From Acetobacter malorum (GTDB lineage Bacteria; Pseudomonadota; Alphaproteobacteria; Acetobacterales; Acetobacteraceae), in assembly GCF_001580615.1 (NCBI RefSeq), contig NZ_LHZC01000056.1, positions 248,001-312,000 on the forward strand: a stretch of 64,000 nucleotides of DNA. Direction: 5' to 3'. This document shows, piece by piece, positions 45,038 through 54,207 of this stretch; the first letter of the stretch is position 1, and the number at the start of each line of letters is the position of its first letter. The notes under the pieces are model-generated. The model ran no database searches. It was not told the origin of the DNA and worked only from the letters and a program-made list of their open reading frames with translations. The position numbers were made by a program, and so were the translations under genes.

Positions 45038-47332
45038 CTAGAAGTCAGCACGCAAACGTACTTCCCATGTTGCGGGCAATCCTGCCACTGCAATGTTATC
45101 TCCCCCCACGAAGTAACCGCGTGTTACATCATAGTGTTTATTTGTAATATTTCTGCCGATACCTTCTATTTTCCATGGACCATTATGAGGCGCGAACGAA
45201 ATATATCCGCCCCAAAGCGTATACCCGGGCAACACATCAACTGCAGTCAACGAATGATCTGTCGTGCGCAAGCTGTAATCCATGCCAGTCACAATATCAT
45301 AACGCCCGGCATGCCACGTATAATCAACAGACCCATTCGCCGTAAAATGAGGGACATCTATTGTCCGGCCAGAAACATTTTGAGAAATACCGGTCCACAC
45401 ACCATTAACTTTCTGTGCGCCCACAACCGTACTGAATTTGTCATAGGCACCCGTCACATAAGCGCCTGATTGAGAAATATGGAGATCTGGCAGAGGAGAC
45501 CACGCAAACTCATATTCTCCCCCAAACATATGGGATTTAGGGGCATTAACGAACAGTCCAATAGCAGACCCCGTTGTTGGGCTATAAACTTTTGACTGAA
45601 CCTGCCGATCAAAATAATCGTAGTAAAAGAAATCTGCATTAAATTTAATATTATATTTCGGAATAACCAGCTTATTACCGACTTCAAATGAATAAAGTTG
45701 TTCTGGCTTAAACGGATTGGTCATTTGGTTCACATCAGATGTGTTGTATACTGTGAAACCTCCTGACTTTATCCCCTTACTAAATGTAAAATACAACATA
45801 TCATGCGCCATAGGATGATACTGAATACTAAATTTAGCTGATGGAAGGGTATAATCCTGGGATTGGCGCGCCACATAATTCTGTGGATTGGTAACAACAC
45901 CCGCAGTCAGATAATGTGCATATGCATTATTAAGTGTGCGCTTTTCATGCTCGATACGAATACCTCCTACAACCTGCAACTTTGGTGTAATATCGTATTG
46001 CACCTGCCCGAACCCACTTATAGTATTAACCTCTTGCGAGTAGCGGACATCTCCATCTGTATTATACAGAGCCTCAAAGCCCGACTGGTAGCGGTCATTA
46101 AGCCACTGATGACCGTAATAGATACCTCCAATCCAGTGGAAACGCCCTGATGTGTTAGACGAAAAACGCAATTCATCTGCAACTACGTTCGCTCGTGTAC
46201 GAAAAGCAACATCCGCTAAAGACAGAGCTGAATCGTCAAAATTATCATATTCGTTACGCTGCATATAATCGTAACTTGCAAGATTGGTTAACGTAAAATT
46301 CTGAAATTGCTTATCTAATCTCAAGCTTGTACCGCCTGTATCAATATGGCTGTAAGGCTTCTGGTCAGGATTAATACCAACTTCTTTCGCAAATTGCTCC
46401 GAAGTACCCCAACGTGTATCATAACGGCTCGCAGAAGCTGGCATTGGGTTCGTTTTACTTAAACTCGTAATAGGAGACCATGCATAAGGGCCAATTGCGT
46501 CTGATCGATCTCTGCTTCCATGCAGATTCCATTCAAATTTTAAAGTATTAGATGGTGTATAATCTACAAGAAGACGCGCAGCACCACGGTTGACATTGCC
46601 TAAATGCGTCTGGGTTTCTGGATTATATTGCCAAGCCCCACCTTGCTGTGTTTGTCCCGACAAACGAAATCGTAATTTGTCGTTAATAGGGCCAGAAATA
46701 TAGCCATCGACCTTCCCGCTATCGAAGCGGCCATATTGGGCAGTAATACCGGTTTTGAAAGTCTCCGTTGGTTTGTTAGTGATATAATTGATAGCGCCCC
46801 CAGTCGTATTGCGCCCATAGAGCGTACCTTGAGGACCGCGTAACACTTCCACACGCTGCATATCAAACATCATTCCATTAATACCAAATGGAATCGGATT
46901 TGCTACTTCATCAATATATATCCCAACAGTTGGTGAATTATTACTTGAGTAATTACTAAAACCAACCCCACGTATTGTATATGTATATTGTCCACTTCCA
47001 TATGACGGCTGTATTTGCAATGATGGCGTTGCATACTGAAGATCAAAAACGTTATTAATATTTCTATTTTCAAGAACTTTGGCAGAGATAACGCTAATAG
47101 ATGTACCAATATTCTGAGGATTCTGAGCACGACGCTCTGATGTCACAATGACGTCTTCCACACGAGAGGCCGGCACAGAAGAAAGCTTTTTAAGTTTAGG
47201 TTTTTTTTTCGACGCTGCAGAATGCTCCGACGTGAGCGATGATTTTGTATCCTGCGCATAGCTTATAGTCGTTACAGGCATCGCAACGATTCCTGCCATT
47301 AAAGCCAGGCGCCTTTTCTTTATGAAAGACAT
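45038..47332 (-). CDS. TonB-dependent outer-membrane receptor (phosphatase operon)
   Basis: A 764-residue TonB-dependent receptor. ATG 47332 (MSFIKKRRLALMAGIVAMPV) starts a signal peptide ending near SYAQ; upstream in-frame ATGs exist at 47365 and 47383. The TonB-box region is VEDVIVTSERRAQNPQNIG. The plug has TIRGVGFSNYSSNNSPTVGI and RVEVLRGPQGTLYGRNTTGG, and the barrel ends WEVRLRADF. It is a close paralogue of the receptor at 57580-59937 (same SERR...PQNIG, NNVFDLQY, GVGF and ETQQGG blocks). It is AT-rich compared with the genes at 50-56 kb. Its operon partners are phoD and a PAP2 phosphatase. Confidence 0.9.
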   Translation of the reverse strand: MSFIKKRRLALMAGIVAMPVTTISYAQDTKSSLTSEHSAASKKKPKLKKLSSVPASRVEDVIVTSERRAQNPQNIGTSISVISAKVLENRNINNVFDLQYATPSLQIQPSYGSGQYTYTIRGVGFSNYSSNNSPTVGIYIDEVANPIPFGINGMMFDMQRVEVLRGPQGTLYGRNTTGGAINYITNKPTETFKTGITAQYGRFDSGKVDGYISGPINDKLRFRLSGQTQQGGAWQYNPETQTHLGNVNRGAARLLVDYTPSNTLKFEWNLHGSRDRSDAIGPYAWSPITSLSKTNPMPASASRYDTRWGTSEQFAKEVGINPDQKPYSHIDTGGTSLRLDKQFQNFTLTNLASYDYMQRNEYDNFDDSALSLADVAFRTRANVVADELRFSSNTSGRFHWIGGIYYGHQWLNDRYQSGFEALYNTDGDVRYSQEVNTISGFGQVQYDITPKLQVVGGIRIEHEKRTLNNAYAHYLTAGVVTNPQNYVARQSQDYTLPSAKFSIQYHPMAHDMLYFTFSKGIKSGGFTVYNTSDVNQMTNPFKPEQLYSFEVGNKLVIPKYNIKFNADFFYYDYFDRQVQSKVYSPTTGSAIGLFVNAPKSHMFGGEYEFAWSPLPDLHISQSGAYVTGAYDKFSTVVGAQKVNGVWTGISQNVSGRTIDVPHFTANGSVDYTWHAGRYDIVTGMDYSLRTTDHSLTAVDVLPGYTLWGGYISFAPHNGPWKIEGIGRNITNKHYDVTRGYFVGGDNIAVAGLPATWEVRLRADF

Positions 47333-47366
47333 TTTAGAAGATACATAAATTACGAGGCCGCTCATG

Positions 47367-47431
47367 TCACTAAATAATTCCACTATATATGTCAGTTATT
47401 AACCTTCATTAACACACGTGGAATTTAGTGA
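47367..47431. promoter_or_regulatory. Inverted repeat upstream of TonB receptor 45038
   Basis: TCACTAAATAATTCCAC (47367-47383) and GTGGAATTTAGTGA (47418-47431) are inverted copies, the left arm with three extra bases, separated by 34 bases. The second arm shares GTGGAATT with the palindrome upstream of the receptor at 36719-39172. The spacing would suit a looping repressor or two half-operators. Confidence 0.4.
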
Positions 47432-47552
47432 ATCAAGCTATATCATGATTCCTATGCGCGAATTCATCAACAGGCAAACTTTAGTTGTTTTTTTGCAACA
47501 GTCGCTACGAACATTAGATTTTTTTAATATACAACATATTATCTCATACTTA

Positions 47553-48902
47553 TTACGCGAACAACGACCTGTCCCGAGCCTCCTTAGCAAGCATGCTGAG
47601 GCCAGATTTCTCATAAATTTCTGCTAATGCTTTGTTGGTCGGAGCATCATACGGCGCGACAAGGCGCCTTGTTTCTAAAACCTGTTGTGCTCTGGAATTT
47701 CTACCAGTACGTAGCATGGCGTCCAGAGCGACCTGCTCAAACAGGTCCCGCTGCGCGTGACTCCCACCAATCTGGTCAATACGTCCCATAACCGGATCCA
47801 ACAGAGGCAACACGGCGTCATAACGCTCCTGAGCATGAGCGGCCAAAGCATCTGCCAATGCAAGACCCACCTCATGCCATGCAGCATGAAGGTTCGACTT
47901 TTTCTGCGCTGCAGCATGTCGTATTGCGTTGAGCAGCAGATCGCCCTCTGGTTTATGGGCACGTAACAGTCCGTAAAGATAATGGAGTGTCAGAAAAGGC
48001 TGGGAGACATCCTGCTGCCGCACTACAAGATAATCGCTTAATTCCTGCCAGCGTGTACCAACAGCAACACCCGTTAATTCAAGACGCAATAACAAAGAGA
48101 CTGCTCCCGCTTGATCCTGCGAGAATGTACGGTCACGCGCCCAGCAATGCTCATCATATATTGCCAACGCCACGTCCTGTTGATCTAGGCTGATATGGAA
48201 AAGAGCCTTATGCCACCAAAGATGTGTGTAAAGAAAAGAGGTGAGACGCCCCCACTCCTGAGTGTGGGCAGACAGAAAGGACACCCCTTCTTCAATACGG
48301 CCTTGTGTGAGCATGATATGGGCCAGAGCATGCTGCGCCCATGCTTCTTTTGGATTTATCGCCAACGCTTGGCGTGCTGCATGCTCCGCATGATCAAAAA
48401 GATGGCATTGCTCAAACGCAAATGCCCGCATCCCCTGAAAATATGCGTTGTTGGCAGCAGCTGAGTGGCAGAGTTCCGTAACGCGGAGCATTTCCAGAAA
48501 TCGCCCATTATTGAAATCATCATACTGATGAATTTTTAGAGCAACGAGATCACGCGGCCATTGTCTTAGAAGCGTTTGTAAGGTTTGCCTGACGCGCGCC
48601 ATGTCAGCCTGTAGCCAGAAAGTGAGTGTTTGCAAGAGCAGTTGCTCACGCGCATTAAGACCTGTTGCGGCCATAGCATTTTTAGCATACTGCTGCGCCG
48701 CCTGTGGAATTTCACCTGTTTCAGACAACATCCACAGCAAACCAGCATAAATATGCACCAGACCATTATGGGATGTCTCAGCTGCTGCAAGAATATTGAT
48801 AATGCACTGATTATAGCCGAGAAAACCCTCTATAAAATCATTGATGGCCTGAAGGTCTTGCTCATTTTGAACTGTCGTGGCGTTCCCAAGTATGTCCTGC
48901 AT
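47553..48902 (-). CDS. TTC38-like tetratricopeptide repeat protein
   Basis: A 449-residue soluble protein without signal peptide, built of helical pairs with TPR character (for example HAEHAARQALAINPKEAWAQ and HALAHIMLTQGRIEEGVSFL). The overall layout is that of the TTC38 family found in some bacteria and eukaryotes: a QWPRDLVALK segment, HLWWHKALFHISL, and a late LEVALDA-type helix. Biochemical function of the family is not established. It is the last gene of the leftward monooxygenase/Dpp operon, 15 bases after the alpha/beta hydrolase, so it is expected to act in the same process, perhaps as a scaffold. Confidence 0.82.
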   Translation of the reverse strand: MQDILGNATTVQNEQDLQAINDFIEGFLGYNQCIINILAAAETSHNGLVHIYAGLLWMLSETGEIPQAAQQYAKNAMAATGLNAREQLLLQTLTFWLQADMARVRQTLQTLLRQWPRDLVALKIHQYDDFNNGRFLEMLRVTELCHSAAANNAYFQGMRAFAFEQCHLFDHAEHAARQALAINPKEAWAQHALAHIMLTQGRIEEGVSFLSAHTQEWGRLTSFLYTHLWWHKALFHISLDQQDVALAIYDEHCWARDRTFSQDQAGAVSLLLRLELTGVAVGTRWQELSDYLVVRQQDVSQPFLTLHYLYGLLRAHKPEGDLLLNAIRHAAAQKKSNLHAAWHEVGLALADALAAHAQERYDAVLPLLDPVMGRIDQIGGSHAQRDLFEQVALDAMLRTGRNSRAQQVLETRRLVAPYDAPTNKALAEIYEKSGLSMLAKEARDRSLFA

Positions 48903-48917
48903 GTCTATGTTTCTTTT

Positions 48918-49769
48918 TTACGGGTGATCAGTTTTTACGCGCTGGATGAGCTGCTCTATAAGCTGGTTAACCTGCTTGGGCTGTTCAAGCATGATCTGAT
49001 GCCCGCACGACTCCAAAACGGACAAAGTTGACCCAGTTAACGCTGCATTTAAATTTTCGACTGTGGAAAACGGTACAATACCATCCTGCTTACCTGCTAC
49101 CAGCGTGACAGGAAAAGGCGGTAGGCGATGCAAGCTTTGAGCTGTAAAGACAGGGCCATTCCGTAACAGCGCGCGCATCATGAAAAGGGTATTGCCCTGT
49201 GTTGCCAACCGCTCCTGTGCCATCAAGTCTGCATCGGTATTCGGATGCCATGCCAGAGCCTCAAAACGGCGCGCAAGGCGCGGGCGCAAAAGCTCCATCG
49301 CTGGCAGCGGCAAATGATCCATCCAGTTGTTAAAAAGGCCGCGGCGACTTTGCTCATGGGGTGCAGGTCCTAGGAATGCTGCCCCCTCTATGGGTAAAAC
49401 ATGGTGTTTCTGCCAGACTTGCAGCAACCATGCTAGTGTTATGCAGCAGCCAAAAGAATGTGCAATAATAATATTTTTTTCTGTTTTATATTTTTCAAAA
49501 ACTGTTTGAAAATCTGACAGAAAAGCCACAGCCGCAAAATCTTTTTCCCGTTTGGAATTCTGGCTCCTGCCGTGACCAAAAGCATCCCAAGCTACAAGAT
49601 TGACGGCTTTATGGGAAAAATAAGCTAGCTGCTCCCGCCACTGGTTTTTATTACCACCCCCACCATGCACAAAAAAAATGGTTAAGGGTTCCGCTGCTTG
49701 GCGGGTTACCACATGCAGCTTACGGCCTGATGTAATGGGCAGGGTATGGTCTTGCAAAGAGTGCATCAT
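48918..49769 (-). CDS. Alpha/beta hydrolase
   Basis: A 283-residue cytosolic alpha/beta hydrolase. The oxyanion strand is FFVHGGGGNKNQW near residue 33, and the nucleophile elbow is IIAHSFGCCI with Ser in A-H-S-F-G. The acid is likely in AGKQDGIVPF and the catalytic His in ESCGHQIMLEQP near the C terminus. No signal peptide. The substrate is unknown; an ester, amide or lactone produced by the neighbouring flavin monooxygenases would fit. It lies three bases after the P1 peptidase stop. Confidence 0.88.
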   Translation of the reverse strand: MMHSLQDHTLPITSGRKLHVVTRQAAEPLTIFFVHGGGGNKNQWREQLAYFSHKAVNLVAWDAFGHGRSQNSKREKDFAAVAFLSDFQTVFEKYKTEKNIIIAHSFGCCITLAWLLQVWQKHHVLPIEGAAFLGPAPHEQSRRGLFNNWMDHLPLPAMELLRPRLARRFEALAWHPNTDADLMAQERLATQGNTLFMMRALLRNGPVFTAQSLHRLPPFPVTLVAGKQDGIVPFSTVENLNAALTGSTLSVLESCGHQIMLEQPKQVNQLIEQLIQRVKTDHP

Positions 49770-49772
49770 ATT

Positions 49773-50789
49773 TTATACCTGCTCTCTCTTGTAGGCCTGT
49801 TTTGAAAAAACCTCCTGCCAACCAGGTACACAGTTTGCCCAGCCCAATGACGCGGCATGGTACACACCAAGAGCAATGGCGCGCGCTGTCACTATGGTGG
49901 CTGCCTGTAGAATTTCACAAAAATCAGTCAGGCTTGGGGCAGGCTTTTCTTCTGTGGAAACACCGAAAATGGTATCACCGTCTTGTGGCAGATGTGCAGG
50001 AAAAACACCGCGTGCCACCCCATCCTGCCCGACAATGGCCAGACGTTTGGCTTGCACGGGCGTAAGCGCTGCATTGGTTGCAACAATGCCGATAGTTGTG
50101 CCCGCTACGTAATCCGGTTTTATGCGGAGTTGTTCCGCGGCCTGTGCACTGTCAAGAGGAAAGCCCAGCCCTCCGAATTCCGCCCCGTGTTCAAAAGGAG
50201 CACTCCAAAAATGCGGCCCGTCACCCACTGTGGCGTTCCCAATAGCATTGACCGCTATAAGGGCGGAGACTGTATAGCCCCCGACCGTTACCATGCTGGC
50301 GCTACCAAGGCCGCCACGAAGGGTAGCCGTTGTAGCCCCGGTGCCAGCCCCGACCGTACCCTGTGGCACCGCATCAGACGAAGCAGCCTGCGCAGCCTGC
50401 TCTCCCAGATGTGTATAAAACCCGCGCGGCCATGTTTTATCGCCGCCATTTGCCAAATCAAACAGACTGGCCTGAACAACAATAGGAACACGAATTTTGT
50501 TTTGAACGGCAGGTTTTTTTTCAAATTCCTGCTGCAGCACGGATTGCACTCCACTGGTTGCATCCAACCCATAGACAGACCCACCTGACAGTACGATGGC
50601 ATGAATGCGATCAACCATCATTTCAGGCTCAAGCAAAGCTGTATCCCGCAGAGCAGGTGCACCGCCAAGAACGCTGACGGAGGCTATGGCAGGTTTAGCA
50701 AAACGCACAACAGACACCCCCGTACGATGCATGAAGTCCTGCACATTCCCAACGCTTATGCCTGCAATATCTGTAAGAGAGCCGCTCAT
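49773..50789 (-). CDS. P1 family (DmpA-like, S58) peptidase
   Basis: A 338-residue N-terminal-nucleophile hydrolase of the P1/DmpA family. The start ATG 50789 overlaps the stop of the preceding ATPase gene by four bases (ATGA). The family core is IHAIVLSGGSVYGLDATSGV, GTVGAGTGATTATLRGGLGSAS, and the self-cleavage region AGTTIGIVATNAAL, where Thr231 is the expected new N-terminal nucleophile. Downstream it reads QDGVARGVFPAHLPQDGDTI. Known members cleave N-terminal L-, D-Ala- or beta-amino acyl amides and peptides. Coupling to a Dpp-type importer suggests that the imported compound is a small or unusual peptide or amide. Confidence 0.9.
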   Translation of the reverse strand: MSGSLTDIAGISVGNVQDFMHRTGVSVVRFAKPAIASVSVLGGAPALRDTALLEPEMMVDRIHAIVLSGGSVYGLDATSGVQSVLQQEFEKKPAVQNKIRVPIVVQASLFDLANGGDKTWPRGFYTHLGEQAAQAASSDAVPQGTVGAGTGATTATLRGGLGSASMVTVGGYTVSALIAVNAIGNATVGDGPHFWSAPFEHGAEFGGLGFPLDSAQAAEQLRIKPDYVAGTTIGIVATNAALTPVQAKRLAIVGQDGVARGVFPAHLPQDGDTIFGVSTEEKPAPSLTDFCEILQAATIVTARAIALGVYHAASLGWANCVPGWQEVFSKQAYKREQV

Positions 50790-51562
50790 ACGTTTGTGTC
50801 TTTCCATAAGTCTTTCTGAAGCAAAGCTGCGGTGTACGCAGAGCGTGGGTTTGCAAATATCTGCTGGGCTGGCCCTTCCTCCACAATCGTGCTGTCAGCC
50901 AGCACGACCACTCTGTGAGCCATATGCCTTACCACCGCCATATCATGGCTAATAAAAATAAGAGAAAGGCCGGTCTTTTGCTGTTGTTCCAGCAGAACGT
51001 TCAACACGCGTGCCTGCGCTGAAACGTCCAGTGCCGAGACGGCTTCATCTGCTATTACGAGAGACGGCTGGCCAACAAGTGCACGTGCAATGGCTATACG
51101 CTGCCTTTGACCTCCCGAAAATTCGTGCGCGCGCCGAGCGAAACTCTCTGGCGGCAACCCTAGGACATGGAGCATTTTGGCTATGTGCTCATCCTTCTGC
51201 TCTTTACTGAGAGTGTGCGTCCACAAGGGTTCGTGCATAATAGCGCTAACAGTCTGCCTTGGGTCCAAAGAACTGTAAGGATCCTGAAAAATCATTTGCA
51301 GGTCAGAGCGGAGTGCTCTGTTTTGCCGATGAGACAAAAGCTGTGTTTCTACCCCCTTATAGCGCACGCTTCCGCTTGAAGGAGGCACCAGCCCTGCCAG
51401 AATATGGGCCAGTGTTGTTTTACCCGTGCCAGACTGGCCCAATATGGCCACCGTCTCACCCTGTTTTACTCCAAAATTTAGCCCACGCAGGATAGACCGC
51501 TTACCATTCCGCCCCTCTTTCCGCGAAAAAGAGACATTCTGCACAGCCAGAAGGTCAGTCAT
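50786..51562 (-). CDS. Dpp/Opp-type ABC transporter ATP-binding protein (second)
   Basis: A 258-residue ATPase of the peptide/nickel transporter family. ATG 51562 has AAGGAG eight bases upstream and overlaps the preceding gene's end. Walker A is GQSGTGKTT, signature FSGGQRQRIAIARALV, Walker B LVIADEAVSALDV, switch His in FISHDMA. It lacks the C-terminal oligopeptide-specific extension with Cys found in many DppF/OppF proteins. It pairs with the ATPase encoded just upstream. Confidence 0.92.
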   Translation of the reverse strand: MTDLLAVQNVSFSRKEGRNGKRSILRGLNFGVKQGETVAILGQSGTGKTTLAHILAGLVPPSSGSVRYKGVETQLLSHRQNRALRSDLQMIFQDPYSSLDPRQTVSAIMHEPLWTHTLSKEQKDEHIAKMLHVLGLPPESFARRAHEFSGGQRQRIAIARALVGQPSLVIADEAVSALDVSAQARVLNVLLEQQQKTGLSLIFISHDMAVVRHMAHRVVVLADSTIVEEGPAQQIFANPRSAYTAALLQKDLWKDTNV

Positions 51563-52400
51563 ACTGCGCACTCCTTATAGCCTCTGGCTCAAACAGGCTT
51601 AAAGGAGGACGTGGTGTAAACTGCAGAGAAAGCTCTAGAAGAGCACGCAAATAACTCGAATTTGGCTGGGTCATCACCGTTTGGGTTGGCCCATACTCCG
51701 CACAGCGGCCTCCGCGCAACACCAGCACCGTCTCTGTGCTATGAGCCACCAGTTCCAGGTCGTGTGAAATAAGAACGACTGCCATATTTCTTTGCCTGAC
51801 CTGCTGTTTCAGCAACATGACAACCTTACGACGTGTTGTTGGGTCTAGTGCTGTGGTGAATTCATCAGCAATAAGTACTGTCGGTTCTCCCGCCAGAGCC
51901 GCTGCTAAAAGAACACGCTGTCTTTGCCCCCCGGACAGGGCAAAAGGATAAGCCTGACGCATGGAAGCGCCACCCGTCAGACCTACCTGCGCAAGCCAGT
52001 AGTCAACACGCTCAACACGCTCCTTTTTACCCAGGCCTGCAGGCAGTACTTCTGCAATATGGGCAGCTACCGTCATACCGGGGTTGAGCGCTTTCATGGG
52101 TTCCTGCGGCACATATCCGATACCCTGCCCCCGCAGCCGGTAGCGGGCTTTCTCTGGCAACGCAGAAAAATTCCTACCTGTTACCAGCACCTTGCCCGTG
52201 GTGTGAAAGACTGGCGGCAGCAGCCCAAGACACGCAAGGCCCAGCGTTGTTTTGCCGCTCCCTGACTCACCAACAACACCCAAAATTTCGCCAGCCTGCA
52301 CATCAAAGCTCACGTCATGCAGCACATTACGCGGTGTTGGAGAATAAGGCAGGCCAACGCTGACATGCTGCACCTGCAAAGGAATGGCGTGCACCGTCAT
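51555..52400 (-). CDS. Dpp/Opp-type ABC transporter ATP-binding protein (first)
   Basis: A 281-residue ATPase of the peptide/nickel family. Walker A is GESGSGKTT, signature [17 protein letters not shown], Walker [14 protein letters not shown], and switch His in LISHDLE. The start overlaps the permease stop by four bases and the end overlaps the next ATPase, so translation is coupled along the whole transporter. Confidence 0.92.
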   Translation of the reverse strand: MTVHAIPLQVQHVSVGLPYSPTPRNVLHDVSFDVQAGEILGVVGESGSGKTTLGLACLGLLPPVFHTTGKVLVTGRNFSALPEKARYRLRGQGIGYVPQEPMKALNPGMTVAAHIAEVLPAGLGKKERVERVDYWLAQVGLTGGASMRQAYPFALSGGQRQRVLLAAALAGEPTVLIADEFTTALDPTTRRKVVMLLKQQVRQRNMAVVLISHDLELVAHSTETVLVLRGGRCAEYGPTQTVMTQPNSSYLRALLELSLQFTPRPPLSLFEPEAIRSAQYD

Positions 52401-53242
52401 GATTTTTTCTCCTGCCGTGTGAAACGGTCTCTCAGCCCATCCCCCACCATATTGGTGCCCAACACAAGCAGCAGAACAACCACACCAGGCACCGCCACCA
52501 GATGCGGATGATCATAAATATGCACCTGATAAAATGCGAGAATACGCCCAAGCTCTGGCAATGGAGGCGGCGCGCCCAAACCAAGGTAAGACAACCCTGT
52601 TTCGGCCAGCATGGCCAGTGCCACGTTGACAGAAAACTGCACAAGCAAACCCGGTACCATGTTGGGAACTACATGACGCAGTAGAATACGCCATGGCGTA
52701 AGTGCTGAAAGGCGCGCTGCCGCTATGTAATCCTGCGCGTAAATATTGGCTGCGGCCTGCTGCCCCAGCCTGACGAAGCCGGGAATAAAGAAGAGGGCTA
52801 GAGCACATATTTCCTGCACGACACCAGCGCCACACAACGTCACCAGAAGGGCCGCTATAATAATGGGAGGGAAAGCAATACCCAGCTCAACCACGCCGTT
52901 TGCAATGATTTTTGTTTTCTGACCTGTTCCCGCAGCCAGAACACCCAGGCCAGTACCCAGCCCAAGCGCCAGAACCATTGAAAAGAAGCTTATGGCGTAG
53001 CTGTTTACTGCGCCAACAAGTGAAAACGCCAATGTGTCCCGGCCCAGTGGGTCTGTCCCCAGCCAATGTGAAGGCGTGGGGGGGGTAAGGCGGGCATGTA
53101 TATTTATGCTAAAAGCAGCATGTAAATGCGCAAGCCATAGCACAACACCAGGCACCAGAATGCCCAGCACACATACACACCCAAGCCCAAGCCCAAGTAA
53201 CGGGAACCTTGCTTCTCCTGTAATACGGTGCAGAATACTCAT
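52397..53242 (-). CDS. Dpp/Opp-type ABC transporter permease (DppC-like)
   Basis: A 281-residue inner-membrane permease with about six hydrophobic segments. It has the family N-terminal HWLGTDPLGRDTLAFSLVGA and the ATPase-contact region AARLSALTPWRILLRHVVPN. Overlaps of four bases with both neighbouring genes show tight coupling. Confidence 0.92.
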   Translation of the reverse strand: MSILHRITGEARFPLLGLGLGCVCVLGILVPGVVLWLAHLHAAFSINIHARLTPPTPSHWLGTDPLGRDTLAFSLVGAVNSYAISFFSMVLALGLGTGLGVLAAGTGQKTKIIANGVVELGIAFPPIIIAALLVTLCGAGVVQEICALALFFIPGFVRLGQQAAANIYAQDYIAAARLSALTPWRILLRHVVPNMVPGLLVQFSVNVALAMLAETGLSYLGLGAPPPLPELGRILAFYQVHIYDHPHLVAVPGVVVLLLVLGTNMVGDGLRDRFTRQEKKS

Positions 53243-54207
53243 GCTGCATGACCATTTCGGTCAGAGCTAAGCCATGGACTCAAACGTATTTCCAGCCACT
53301 GGAAAAGCCCTTTCTCAAACACCACCACAGCCACAATCAGCAACACGCATGCTTGTACAACGGGCACATCCCGCTGATTGACAGCTTCCAGCAACAAGGC
53401 ACCCGTGCCTTTAAGATTGAAGACGTTTTCCACAATAATGGTGCCAGAAAGCAGCAAGGGAATTTGCAGAGACAATACCGCAAGAACAGACGGCAGGCTG
53501 CGCGGGAGCACATGCCGAAACAGGACCTGTCGCTCTGACAGACCATGCGCACGGGCGGTCAGTATGAAAGGCTCTTCCAGCACGGCTATAACGGCAGAAC
53601 GCGTATAACGCGCAAGCACAGCTGCCTGAGGCAAGGCCAGCGCTACGGCTGGCAGCACCAAAGACCGCAGGGCAGCGCCCACCCCCTGCCCCCACCCGGA
53701 AAAACCGCCCGCAGGGAACCAGTGGAGAGAGAGGGAGAAAAACCCGGTAAGCAGCATGGCCAGCCAGAAATCAGGCACAGCTTTTGTAAGCTGTATGCCT
53801 CCCATAAAAACAAGATCCAGCCATGTACCTCGTCGTGTTGCCGTAAACACGCCCAATGCCACTCCCAGAGCAACGGCCGCCGTAAGCGCAAACCCGGCAA
53901 GAGGCAAGGACACCTGCAGCCGCTCGGCCAACAGGTACCAGACAGGCACGTTATACCCGTAGCTCCGTCCGAAATCTCCTTGAAAAAAGCCTGTTGCCCA
54001 ATGCCAATATTGCACAGGCAATGGCTGGTCCAGGCCCAGCTTATGGTGCAGGGCGGCCAACGTATCAGGTTGGGCGTCCACCCCTAAAATTACCTCAGCA
54101 GGATCTCCGGGAAGGAAAGCCATGCTGAAAAAAATAATAAGGCTAGCTAATACCAACAGAACTATTCTGCTGCCTATAAAACGTAATGGCCACAAAAAAT
54201 TTTGCAT
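53239..54207 (-). CDS. Dpp/Opp-type ABC transporter permease (DppB-like)
   Basis: A 322-residue permease. ATG 54207 overlaps the stop of the binding-protein gene by one base (TAATG) and is preferred to the upstream in-frame ATG at 54264. Family landmarks are FLPGDPAEVILG, LGLDQPLPVQYWHWATGFFQ-GDFGRSYGYNVPV and ARAHGLSERQVLFRHVLPRS. It forms the membrane channel with the DppC-like protein. Confidence 0.92.
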   Translation of the reverse strand: MQNFLWPLRFIGSRIVLLVLASLIIFFSMAFLPGDPAEVILGVDAQPDTLAALHHKLGLDQPLPVQYWHWATGFFQGDFGRSYGYNVPVWYLLAERLQVSLPLAGFALTAAVALGVALGVFTATRRGTWLDLVFMGGIQLTKAVPDFWLAMLLTGFFSLSLHWFPAGGFSGWGQGVGAALRSLVLPAVALALPQAAVLARYTRSAVIAVLEEPFILTARAHGLSERQVLFRHVLPRSLPSVLAVLSLQIPLLLSGTIIVENVFNLKGTGALLLEAVNQRDVPVVQACVLLIVAVVVFEKGLFQWLEIRLSPWLSSDRNGHAA

